The translations under genes and the position numbers were made by a program. This document shows, in pieces, positions 39,277-47,047 of a stretch of DNA of 64,000 nucleotides. Below the pieces are notes generated by a model. The model had not been told where the DNA came from and did no database searches. It saw nothing but the letters and a program-made list of their open reading frames with translations. Numbering within the stretch: position 1 is the first letter of the stretch; every line of letters starts with the position of its first letter. The stretch is from Ruminococcus sp. Phil11 (GTDB lineage: Bacteria; Bacillota; Clostridia; Oscillospirales; Ruminococcaceae). The stretch covers positions 19,689 through 83,688 of the forward strand of contig MSGZ01000022.1 in the NCBI GenBank assembly GCA_001940925.1. Direction: 5' to 3'.

Positions 39277-39320
39277 ACAATAAAATTGCCTGCGAAGGAT
39301 GTTCCCCCGCAGGCAATCGG
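39277..39320 (-). terminator. Terminator of the lipoprotein gene at 39330
   Basis: Stem ATTGCCTGC/GCAGGCAAT followed on the minus strand by TTTATTGT. Confidence 0.7.
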
Positions 39321-39329
39321 TTTTGTATG

Positions 39330-40346
39330 TTACCGGAAATCATAGCTTTCGATCGTCCAGTTTGTGCCGTCGAATACAAAATGTGCGATGCCGGTGCCGT
39401 CAAGCTGGTTGGAGTCGTTGGTCGTCGCCGTGAAAGAGGTGTCCGTCTGATCGCTGATCGTGACGCCGTGACCGGTCTCAAAGGTATGGAAGCCGTGTGC
39501 GCCGGAAGTCAGGATATAGCTGTCCTCACGGAAGCAGTCATCCAGCATGGCCTTCCAGTGCGTATATTCGGTGCCGGAGACGGTCTCCTCCAGCAGCCGC
39601 TCAAAGGCGATCTTGCCGAGACTGTTGATCGCAAAGCGTTCATCCGTCACCAGCGTATAGGTCTCATTGCCTTCGGTCACGGTTCTGGCCGGGTCGGTCT
39701 CCAGATCGCCGCCGCCGCCGGACATGCTTTTCATCAGGAAGGTCAGGTTGTTCATCTTTTCGGCAGCGACATCTTCCAGGCTGACGCGGACAAACTGTGT
39801 TTCGCCGTCCTGACCGGAGCTGATGCGGTTGACAGGCTGCTCGCCGCAGGCAAAGGAAATCCACGGGGTGCTCTCATTGTCACAGAAGGCATACCAATAG
39901 GAGACGGAGCCGTCCGGATGCTTCTCCGGATCAATGCGCACCTTGCCGAAGCGCGTGCCGCCTGCTGCATACCGCATGATGACCGAGCCGTCTTTCCGGA
40001 CGGTCAGGGTGTTGTTTCTGTTGCCGAAGGTTCCCGGCAGCGACCATTCCCCGACGAGATCGTCTGCGGAATACGGGCATTCTGCTGCGGGCGCGGCCGT
40101 TGTTGCTGCCGGTGCTGCGGCTGTCTGTTCGGGTGCGGTCTGTGCAGCGGCGGTATCTGCTGCTGCGGTCACAGCTGCTTCGGTGACGGTCGTCACGGCT
40201 GCCGTTTCGGCTGCTGTCGTTTCGGCTGCGGCGGTTGTCACCGTATCAGCCGGGATATTGACATTGATCTGAACGGGGTCCGATCCGCAGCCCGTGAACA
40301 GGACGCCGATCATTGCGGCAGTAAGAAGCATCATTTGCTTTTTCAT
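39330..40346 (-). CDS. Lipoprotein with DGS/HPDGS module, target of the adjacent two-component system
   Basis: The 338-residue lipoprotein has lipobox LFTGC, a long Ala/Thr linker (about residues 35-88) and a module LVGEWSLPG...VRKDGSVIMRY...EKHPDGSVSYWYAFCDNESTPWISF. This module matches those of the proteins at 43915, 45515 and 47048. A second domain follows (HWKAMLDDCFREDSY...HFVFDGTNWTIESYDF). AAAGGAG precedes the ATG. The promoter carries the ATTACA-N4-TGTAAT dyad 27 bp before TATGAT. Function unknown; the beta-strand pattern suggests a lipocalin- or barrel-like fold, which is only a guess. Confidence 0.7.
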   Translation of the reverse strand: MKKQMMLLTAAMIGVLFTGCGSDPVQINVNIPADTVTTAAAETTAAETAAVTTVTEAAVTAAADTAAAQTAPEQTAAAPAATTAAPAAECPYSADDLVGEWSLPGTFGNRNNTLTVRKDGSVIMRYAAGGTRFGKVRIDPEKHPDGSVSYWYAFCDNESTPWISFACGEQPVNRISSGQDGETQFVRVSLEDVAAEKMNNLTFLMKSMSGGGGDLETDPARTVTEGNETYTLVTDERFAINSLGKIAFERLLEETVSGTEYTHWKAMLDDCFREDSYILTSGAHGFHTFETGHGVTISDQTDTSFTATTNDSNQLDGTGIAHFVFDGTNWTIESYDFR

Positions 40347-40392
40347 TATTATCTTCTCCTTTGTGTTTCGTTCAACTTCTGTTGACACGTAT

Positions 40393-40441
40393 ATCATAGC
40401 ACATTTCCGGCGGCTTGTGTGCGGAATTACAGAATTGTAAT
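40393..40441 (-). promoter_or_regulatory. Regulon promoter 1 (lipoprotein at 39330)
   Basis: On the minus strand, ATTACAATTCTGTAAT (40426-40441), exactly 27 bp, then extended -10 TGC-TATGAT (40393-40398). The -35 position reads CACACA, not a consensus. Confidence 0.8.
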
Positions 40442-40445
40442 CGGG

Positions 40446-42005
40446 TTACTGCCGGAGCATCTGCTCGATCGGGTTTTCGCCGGCATCGGCGGCATGTTCC
40501 GCAGCGAGCGGCAGCGTAAAGGTGAACGCGGTGCCCTTGCCCTGTTCGCTCTCGACATTTATGGTGCCGCCGTGCGATTCTACGATGAATCGGACGATAA
40601 ACAGCCCGAGCCCCGTGCCGGTTTCGGAGTGTTTGCCTTTATAGTACCGCTCCCAGATATGGGGCAGGTCCTCCGGCGAAATGCCGCAGCCGGTATCCCT
40701 GACGGTAACCGTTACGGTCTCGGCATCGGCTTCCGCCTTGATGAGCACCGTGCCGTCCTTGGTATGCTTGAGCGCATTGGAGATCAGATTGACGAACACG
40801 CGCTGCAAACGGGTGCTGTCCGCATCGACCTTCGGCAGATCAAGCGGGATGCGCAGGATCAGGCGGTTGTTGTTCTTGTTCAGCACCGCAAAATAGGTCT
40901 CGACCGTTTTGCGCACCAGCGCGTCCAGATCGCAGGGGGCTTTTTCGAGCACCATGCGGCCTTCCTCAATGCGCGTCGCATCGAGGATCTGCGTCACCAT
41001 GAGTGCCATGCGGTTCGCCTCTGACGAAATGCGCCGGAGCTTGCTCTGCATGGTCGATTGTTCGCCGCCGTTCATGAGGTCGAGCTCTGCGTCCTGCGCA
41101 TAGCCGGACATTGCAGCCAGCGGCGTTTTCAGCTCGTGCGAGGCATCCGAGAGGAATGTCGTTTTCATCTCGTTGACCTGCACCAGCATGTCATGCTCGG
41201 AGACGACCGGGTCTGCGATCTTCTTGGAAAGGATCGCGGAGATCAGCAGAAACAGCGCAAATACGCAGATAACCGATATGATCATCATGTACATATACTT
41301 CCGGAACAGGCTGTCCATATTGTACAGCAGGGCTTCAGTCTGCTGATCGGCCGTTTCTCTGACCGGCTCGACCCAGCTGCTGACATTCTGCATGAGCACG
41401 CCGAAGCAGAGGTTCTCTCCGGAATAATTCAGCAGATTGTCCCATGCGATGATATAGCCTGCGCCCTCTTTGGCGTATGAGCCGCAGGGCTGCTCCATGC
41501 AGGCATCCAGCCAGCCGGCAAAATCGGACTGATCGCCGTAATATTCCGGATGCTCCGCGGCCTTCTGACTGAACGCGGCTGCCGCATCCTGCATCAGGTC
41601 TTCCGCACTGCCGCCGGCAAACATCTGATAGCTGCACAGTGCCTCGCCGTCATACAGAAAGAATACATCCGCGCTGCCGAAATAGGTGATCGCCTGATTG
41701 CACAGATATTCACGGCGGGCCGCTGCATCCATGTCATTCTGATACAGCAGCAGCGACATCTCTCTGCCGAAGTCATGCAGGTATTGCTGATGCGCGGCCA
41801 GAAACTGCTGATAATACGCATCGGAGACCGCGGAAACGGTCTGACCGGCCAGCGCACCGGAATACAGATTGACATTCACCGATGCCTGCTGATAGATCAT
41901 ATTAAAGATCAGCGTGCAGATGCCGAGCACGGCGATCAGGCACGAGATCAGTGCAATCAATAGCTTTCGCCGCAGCAAACGGCTTTTTGACTGTTCTTTC
42001 TCCAA
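40446..42005 (-). CDS. Sensor histidine kinase
   Basis: The 519-residue kinase has TM1 (about residues 14-38), an extracytoplasmic sensor domain of about 200 residues, TM2 (about 238-260), a HisKA domain with phospho-His H290 (LSDASHELKTPLAAMSG), and a HATPase domain (NLISNALKHTKDG, DTGCGI, GTGLGLFIVRFIVESHGG). The likely start is TTG at 42005, 8 nt after AAGGGAG; a GTG at 42023 is in frame but has no proper site. It is divergent from its response regulator and is itself driven by a regulon promoter, suggesting positive feedback. Confidence 0.92.
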   Translation of the reverse strand: MEKEQSKSRLLRRKLLIALISCLIAVLGICTLIFNMIYQQASVNVNLYSGALAGQTVSAVSDAYYQQFLAAHQQYLHDFGREMSLLLYQNDMDAAARREYLCNQAITYFGSADVFFLYDGEALCSYQMFAGGSAEDLMQDAAAAFSQKAAEHPEYYGDQSDFAGWLDACMEQPCGSYAKEGAGYIIAWDNLLNYSGENLCFGVLMQNVSSWVEPVRETADQQTEALLYNMDSLFRKYMYMMIISVICVFALFLLISAILSKKIADPVVSEHDMLVQVNEMKTTFLSDASHELKTPLAAMSGYAQDAELDLMNGGEQSTMQSKLRRISSEANRMALMVTQILDATRIEEGRMVLEKAPCDLDALVRKTVETYFAVLNKNNNRLILRIPLDLPKVDADSTRLQRVFVNLISNALKHTKDGTVLIKAEADAETVTVTVRDTGCGISPEDLPHIWERYYKGKHSETGTGLGLFIVRFIVESHGGTINVESEQGKGTAFTFTLPLAAEHAADAGENPIEQMLRQ

Positions 42006-42036
42006 GAAACTCACTCCCTTCACGGACTGTGAGTCT

Positions 42037-42085
42037 ATTATACCATATTTTTACCGGAAATCAAACAGGATTACGATTTTGTAAT
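42037..42085 (-). promoter_or_regulatory. Regulon promoter 2 (histidine kinase)
   Basis: On the minus strand, ATTACAAAATCGTAAT (42070-42085), exactly 27 bp, then TATAAT (42037-42042). On the plus strand the same site ends 13 bp before the response regulator start. Confidence 0.75.
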
Positions 42086-42098
42086 CACGGAGGTTTTT

Positions 42099-42785
42099 AT
42101 GGCACATATTTTGCTTGTCGAGGACGATACCGACATCATGCGGATCAATCAGAGCTTTCTGGAAAAAGAGGGCTATGACGTACACTGTGCGGATTCCGTG
42201 CAGCAGGCGGCGTTCCTGCTGGAGGAATGCGTGCCCGATCTGGTGCTGCTGGACGTCATGCTGCCGGACGGCGACGGCATGGACTTCTGCAAGATCCTGC
42301 GGCAGAAAACGCAGGCACCGGTTATCTTCCTGACCGCCCGCGACGAAAATGACGATGTCATTAAGGGCTTCCGCAGCGGCGGCGATGACTATATTACAAA
42401 GCCCTACGATCTGAATGTGCTGAAGGCGCGCATCGAGGCACAGCTCAGACGCAATGCAAAGCCCGAGGCGCAGCATCCGCGCATTGAGCTGCCGGATCTC
42501 ATCATCGACCTGTTTTCCGGCACGGCAGAGCTGGACGGCAACGAATGCTCCCTGCCGCAGCGCGAACTGCAGATCCTCTATCTGCTGGCATCGCGGCTGG
42601 GCTCGCGCATCAGCTATCACGAGATCTATGAGAAGATCTACGGCTGCGACGTCGAGGACAGCAAGAACACGATCCGCGTCAATATGTCGCGCCTGAAAAA
42701 GCATCTTGCCATGGACGACATGAGCACCTACGAGATCGCCTCGACCGCGGACGGCGAATATGTCCTGCGCAGAGTGATCTTCTGA
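42099..42785 (+). CDS. OmpR/PhoB-family response regulator
   Basis: The 228-residue protein has a receiver domain (phosphoacceptor D52 in LVLLDVMLPDGDG, acidic pocket VEDD, Lys in TKPYDLNVLKARI) and a winged-helix DNA-binding domain (LPQRELQILYLLASRLGSRI...SKNTIRVNMSRLKKHL). GGAGG precedes the ATG. It is divergent from the kinase. No clear promoter of its own is visible in the 93-bp gap. It is the natural candidate to bind the five ATTACA-N4-TGTAAT sites around it. Confidence 0.93.
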   Translation: MAHILLVEDDTDIMRINQSFLEKEGYDVHCADSVQQAAFLLEECVPDLVLLDVMLPDGDGMDFCKILRQKTQAPVIFLTARDENDDVIKGFRSGGDDYITKPYDLNVLKARIEAQLRRNAKPEAQHPRIELPDLIIDLFSGTAELDGNECSLPQRELQILYLLASRLGSRISYHEIYEKIYGCDVEDSKNTIRVNMSRLKKHLAMDDMSTYEIASTADGEYVLRRVIF

Positions 42786-42789
42786 TGCA

Positions 42790-42838
42790 ATTACAATTCT
42801 GTAATTCAGCGCCGGAACGCTGCATGATCTGGTATAAT
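42790..42838 (+). promoter_or_regulatory. Regulon promoter 3 (DUF3298-type lipoprotein operon)
   Basis: ATTACAATTCTGTAAT (42790-42805), exactly 27 bp, TATAAT (42833-42838). The -35 position reads CGCCGG, so an activator is needed. The site starts 5 bp after the response regulator stop. Confidence 0.85.
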
Positions 42839-42892
42839 GATACTGTCAGAAGGAACTGACCTTGAATTTCAAATAAGAAAGGGTATATCATT

Positions 42893-43891
42893 ATGAAAAA
42901 GCAGATCATTGCAGCAGCGATTCTGAGTGCCGCCGTTTGCCTGACCGGATGCGGTGCCGATATCAGCATCACAACAGGACAGCAGGCAGGCATCTCCGTA
43001 TCCACGGCAGCCGTATCCGAAACAGCAGCCGTATCCGAAACAGCATCCGTTACAGCCGGCACCACAGAAACGAAGGCAGCAGACTCTGAAGCTGCCGCAG
43101 AAACCGCACCTGCTCCGATCGCGGAGATGACGGCACCGGCGGAAACAGCAGCCGCACCGGCTTCTGCGCCGGCAGCCGCGGCGGAAAAGCCGGATATCAC
43201 CGTGACGGATTCCGTCACAAAGGCAGCATATCAGGATCCGGACACGCAGCTTTATTTTGTCTATGACTGCACACTGCCGTATTTTGAATGCAGCGATCCG
43301 GACGCGGCGACAGCAGAAAATCTCAGCGAGCTGAATGAGCAGATGCGGCAGATCATGATCGCACCGATTCGGGAACAGGAGGCACACAACCGTCAGGAGG
43401 TTGCCTATGCTGCTGCGGATCAGGCGGTCACGGACAGCCCGTTCGGAAACGAGCGGATCTCGGTGAACTATCAGATGACCTATCAGGGAAATGCCTGCAC
43501 GGTCATGATCGACAGCTTCTGGTACGGCGGCGGTGCGCACGGCGGAAACACGCTGAGCACATTTATGATGGACAGCCGGAATATGAAGCCGATCCGGCAT
43601 CTGGATGAGCTCTCTGCTGCACCGGATGATTTTATCAGCTTTGCGGCGGAGTATCTTCTGACGAATTATGCGGAAAAATATGCCGGACGGGATGAATGGA
43701 ATGCGGATTATCTGAAACAGGGCATGAACGGGGACGCCGCATGGTATTTTGACAACAATACCTTCTTCCTCGTTTTTCCGGAGTACGCGCTCGGTGCGTG
43801 TTATGCGGAGGGCAGACCCTGCCTGGAAATTCCGCTTGCAGACTGTCTGCCGCATCTCAGCGATTACGGCAGGCAATTGCTGCAAAAATAA
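42893..43891 (+). CDS. Lipoprotein with DUF3298-like (RsiV-type) domain
   Basis: The 332-residue lipoprotein has lipobox LTGCG and a Ser/Ala/Thr-rich linker to about residue 98. The C-terminal domain follows the DUF4163/DUF3298 pattern (DTQLYFVYDCTLPYFE..., FWYGGGAHGGNTLSTFMMD, WYFDNNTFFLVFPEYALGACYAEG). In Bacillus subtilis the related domain of RsiV binds lysozyme; here it is not linked to a sigma factor. It is first gene of an operon with 43915-45294 (gap 23 bp) behind regulon promoter 3. Confidence 0.75.
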   Translation: MKKQIIAAAILSAAVCLTGCGADISITTGQQAGISVSTAAVSETAAVSETASVTAGTTETKAADSEAAAETAPAPIAEMTAPAETAAAPASAPAAAAEKPDITVTDSVTKAAYQDPDTQLYFVYDCTLPYFECSDPDAATAENLSELNEQMRQIMIAPIREQEAHNRQEVAYAAADQAVTDSPFGNERISVNYQMTYQGNACTVMIDSFWYGGGAHGGNTLSTFMMDSRNMKPIRHLDELSAAPDDFISFAAEYLLTNYAEKYAGRDEWNADYLKQGMNGDAAWYFDNNTFFLVFPEYALGACYAEGRPCLEIPLADCLPHLSDYGRQLLQK

Positions 43892-43914
43892 CAAATGAAA
43901 ATGGAGCAGGGAAT

Positions 43915-45294
43915 ATGAAAACGCAATGGCTCATACCGGTGATCCTCGGTGCGGCGGTCTGTCTGACCGGCTGCGGCAGGCGCAATGATCTGACTATTCA
44001 GGAGGACATGATCCCGGTCGTTCCGGTTGAGACGGCCGCAACTGTTCAGACACATCTTACGGAAGGAACGACCGGCACGGCATCGGCAAAGACTGAAACA
44101 TGCTCCGCGGTGACAGCTTTGCTGACCGGTACCGGCAAAACCGAAGCTGCATCCGTTACCGGAAAGACCGCAGCAGATGCGGCCGGCACCAAAACATCCG
44201 TCACAAAGGCGGCGGAAACAGCCGCGCAGCAGAAAACGGGCGGCTCCGGCGGTGCCGTTTCACCGGAGCAGCTTTCCGGCAAATGGGAAACGGTTTCCTT
44301 TTCCAGAGATTCCGGCGCGCGCGTTCCGTATGACCTTTCTGACCCGGTGCACAGAAGCTATTATGTCGGGCTGGATCTGAATGAAGCCGGACAGTCGTCG
44401 CTGACGGTCGGGACAGTGTCGCAGCCTGCATCGACCGTTCTGCACGGCAGTATGCTGACGGTCACGGGCATCAGCCGGGACGATCCGCTCAGCATAGATC
44501 TCACGGTCAACGCAGACCGGAAAAGCATGACGGCGGAGCTGATGAACGGCAGGATCATTGCGACGCTGAAGCGCATCAGCAGCGATTTTTCGCTCCGGCC
44601 GTATGAAGAACCGGCGTCTGATGCCGATTTCAGCACCATTGCCGGTGACTGGAGCTATCAGGAGGAGGATCCGGCGATCGAAGCTGTTTTCGGTACGGTC
44701 GGGTTTGTCACGGTCCGGCCGGACGGCACATATACCTATCAGCCAGCGGACGGCGCGCCGCGGCGCAGCGGAACGATCCGGACGGAGTCCGTGGAATACG
44801 GCGAAGGAGAAATATTCTCGTACTTTGCATTTTATGAGGATGACAGCAATACCCCGTGGATCAGTACGGCTGACGTCTTTCATAACGGCAGGGGCTGCTT
44901 TGATCTCGGCAACGGCGGAATGAGCCGGCTGTTCCCGTGGAATCAGCAGGGCAATCAGTTTGACCGCTTTGTCGGTCAGTGGCAGTCCGGCAGCTTCCGC
45001 ATTCAGATCGGAAAAGAGGACGAACGCTTCACGGTGCGCTGCAAACAGACGACCGGTGCATCTGAATACAATGAATGGACATATCTCTGTGAAGGCGATC
45101 CGGACAATGCGGTGCTGAAATGCACGGGCGGCGGTACGCTTGTCCGCGTCACGGCCGCACCGGACGGCTCCGAAACGCGCACGGAGGTCTACAATGACGG
45201 CACGGCCGGCTTCACCATGAACGGCAGCAGTCTTTTCTGGACGGACAACAAAGAAAACGCTGCACAGGCAATGGAATTTTCGGTGCCGGACTGA
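43915..45294 (+). CDS. Lipoprotein with DGTYxY module (regulon member)
   Basis: The 459-residue lipoprotein has lipobox LTGCG and a Thr/Ala linker (about residues 40-115). One beta-rich domain (LSGKWETVSFSRDSGARVPY...) is followed by the shared module (IAGDWSYQEED...VRPDGTYTYQPADGAPRRSG...DLGNGGMSRLFPW) and a last domain (FVGQWQSGSFRIQIGKEDERFTVR...SLFWTDNKENAAQAMEFSV). The last two domains align with the end of the protein at 45515. AGCAGGGA precedes the ATG. Confidence 0.7.
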   Translation: MKTQWLIPVILGAAVCLTGCGRRNDLTIQEDMIPVVPVETAATVQTHLTEGTTGTASAKTETCSAVTALLTGTGKTEAASVTGKTAADAAGTKTSVTKAAETAAQQKTGGSGGAVSPEQLSGKWETVSFSRDSGARVPYDLSDPVHRSYYVGLDLNEAGQSSLTVGTVSQPASTVLHGSMLTVTGISRDDPLSIDLTVNADRKSMTAELMNGRIIATLKRISSDFSLRPYEEPASDADFSTIAGDWSYQEEDPAIEAVFGTVGFVTVRPDGTYTYQPADGAPRRSGTIRTESVEYGEGEIFSYFAFYEDDSNTPWISTADVFHNGRGCFDLGNGGMSRLFPWNQQGNQFDRFVGQWQSGSFRIQIGKEDERFTVRCKQTTGASEYNEWTYLCEGDPDNAVLKCTGGGTLVRVTAAPDGSETRTEVYNDGTAGFTMNGSSLFWTDNKENAAQAMEFSVPD

Positions 45295-45312
45295 GCAGAC
45301 ATCCCGCAGATC

Positions 45313-45346
45313 AAAACAGGCAGTCTTTCGGACTGCCTGTTTTTTG
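45313..45346 (+). terminator. Terminator of the 42893-45294 operon
   Basis: Stem AAACAGGCAGTC/GACTGCCTGTTT followed by TTT. The same stem and the flank CGCTGATACGAAGAAA recur after the next gene. Confidence 0.85.
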
Positions 45347-45396
45347 CGCTGATACGAAGAAAACACGTATTGCCTTGAAGCGGTCTGCATTTCGCG

Positions 45397-45445
45397 ATTA
45401 CAAATCTGTAATTCTGTGCACAAAAGCCTTTTCATCTGCTATAAT
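45397..45445 (+). promoter_or_regulatory. Regulon promoter 4 (SH3b lipoprotein)
   Basis: ATTACAAATCTGTAAT (45397-45412), exactly 27 bp, extended -10 TGC-TATAAT (45440-45445). Confidence 0.85.
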
Positions 45446-45514
45446 GGCATTGTCAGCAGGAGAGCTGATGAAACCAAATGATCGAATACTGTTAAATGTA
45501 AAGGAGAATGTACC

Positions 45515-46846
45515 ATGAAAAAGCAAATGATCGCAATCGCAACCCTGATCGCAGCAGTCAGCCTGACCGGCTGCACCGTCAGCATCAATGACGATACCGT
45601 GAACGCAGCAAAGGATATTGCAGCCTCCGTGCTGGATGAGACAGACATCACAGTCAACGGTCAGTCCGTCGATGTTTCATTGGATTCGGACGGAAATGTC
45701 AGCGTCAACATGGGACAAAAAGCTGCTGCAAAGCCGGGTGCAGATCTGTTCGGCGGCTATGTAATCGGAGATACCGCAGTTAAGCGTCAGCCGGATTCCA
45801 ATTCTGAAACGCTGATTACAATTCCGGATGCAACACAGATCAGCGTGAAGGAAAGCGGCGTATCCGGTTGGTTCATGACCGTATTTCAGGATCAGACCGG
45901 TTACATTGCAGCAAAGTCCGTCAAGGATATTCCGCCCTATGATCCGGCACTCGGCGGCGACAATGTTTGCGGCGGTTCTGTCAATGCCGATGTCAAACTG
46001 ATGAGCGGCACGCACCCCTATGCAGAGGTTCTGATTGAAATCCCGAACGGCACACAAGTCAATTATTATGCCGTTCCCGATCAATCCGGCTGGTGTGCTG
46101 TGAATTATCAGAATAAAATCGGCTATATCGAGGAAAAATTCATCAGCCCGATCGAAGACTATGTGCCGGCTGAGCCGGATGTCAGCGTGCTTACCGGTGA
46201 ATATCGTTATCAGCTTCGGGACGAAAAACCCGGTGAATATTTCATTGATGAAGGATATGTCACGGTGAACGCAGACGGCACTTATATTTATCAGCCGAAG
46301 GACGGTTCGCTTCGGCAAAACGGTGTTGTGCAGCTGGAATATGACGAGCATCCCGACGGAAGCAAAACACCGCTTCTCGTATTCCGTGAAAAAGAAAGCA
46401 ACGAGGTCTGGAACGGAACATACGACTGCGAACCGGACGGCAAGGGCGTGTTCTATCTTGGAAACGGCGGCATGGCAAGACTGCTGCCCAAAGATCAGCT
46501 TGAAGATGATTTCTCCGATTACATCGGAATCTGGCAGTACGACAGATGCACCATTCAGATCGGCGAACAGGGTGAAGGCTATCTTGTGACAATTCACTGG
46601 GCAGACAGCGCATCCGAAGACAATGTCTGGAGCTATTCCTGCAGTGCCATGTCTGACAACACCGGCCTGGAGTGCACGGAAGGCGGCACGCTGACGCATA
46701 TCGTCACGGCTGCGGACGGCACCGAGAACCGCACCGTGGTTTACAGCGACGGCGATGCATCGTTCCGCTGCAGAGGCGGCAGACTGTTCTGGTCTGACGG
46801 CAAAGAGAACAAGGGTATGGAAATGGGCTTTGAGAAGATCGGCTGA
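45515..46846 (+). CDS. Lipoprotein with two SH3b-like domains and DGTYxY module (regulon member)
   Basis: The 443-residue lipoprotein has lipobox LTGCT. Two SH3b-like repeats (about residues 75-150 and 155-220: GWFMTVFQDQTGYIAAKSV and GWCAVNYQNKIGYIEEKFI) suggest peptidoglycan binding. The shared module follows (LTGEYRYQLRDEK...VNADGTYIYQPKDGS...YDEHPDGSKTP...YLGNGGMARLLP), then a C-terminal domain (YIGIWQYDRCTIQIGEQGEG...RLFWSDGKENKGMEMGF). AAAGGAG precedes the ATG. Confidence 0.75.
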   Translation: MKKQMIAIATLIAAVSLTGCTVSINDDTVNAAKDIAASVLDETDITVNGQSVDVSLDSDGNVSVNMGQKAAAKPGADLFGGYVIGDTAVKRQPDSNSETLITIPDATQISVKESGVSGWFMTVFQDQTGYIAAKSVKDIPPYDPALGGDNVCGGSVNADVKLMSGTHPYAEVLIEIPNGTQVNYYAVPDQSGWCAVNYQNKIGYIEEKFISPIEDYVPAEPDVSVLTGEYRYQLRDEKPGEYFIDEGYVTVNADGTYIYQPKDGSLRQNGVVQLEYDEHPDGSKTPLLVFREKESNEVWNGTYDCEPDGKGVFYLGNGGMARLLPKDQLEDDFSDYIGIWQYDRCTIQIGEQGEGYLVTIHWADSASEDNVWSYSCSAMSDNTGLECTEGGTLTHIVTAADGTENRTVVYSDGDASFRCRGGRLFWSDGKENKGMEMGFEKIG

Positions 46847-46856
46847 TATTACAGGA

Positions 46857-46890
46857 AAACAGGCAGTCTTTATGATTGCCTGTTTTTTTC
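46857..46890 (+). terminator. Terminator of the SH3b lipoprotein gene
   Basis: Stem AAACAGGCA/TGCCTGTTT followed by TTTT; a diverged copy of the terminator at 45313, with the same downstream flank. Confidence 0.8.
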
Positions 46891-46936
46891 GCTGATACGA
46901 AGAAATCACGCGCTTTAAAATGATAGGCCGGTTCCG

Positions 46937-46985
46937 ATTACAAATCTGTAATTCTGCACCGATCTGCGGAAAAATATGCTATGAT
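46937..46985 (+). promoter_or_regulatory. Regulon promoter 5 (dockerin-bearing protein)
   Basis: ATTACAAATCTGTAAT (46937-46952), exactly 27 bp, extended -10 TGC-TATGAT (46980-46985). Confidence 0.85.
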
Positions 46986-47047
46986 AATATCAGACGAAGG
47001 GAACTTCGCTGGATGAACGAATCAAAATGAATTTGGAGGTCATTCCC

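Larger units (their letters stand above)
38999..39329. other. Intergenic region with two terminators
   Basis: No gene is seen here. The stretch holds the xylanase terminator (39148-39185) and the terminator of the minus-strand lipoprotein gene (39277-39320). Confidence 0.6.
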
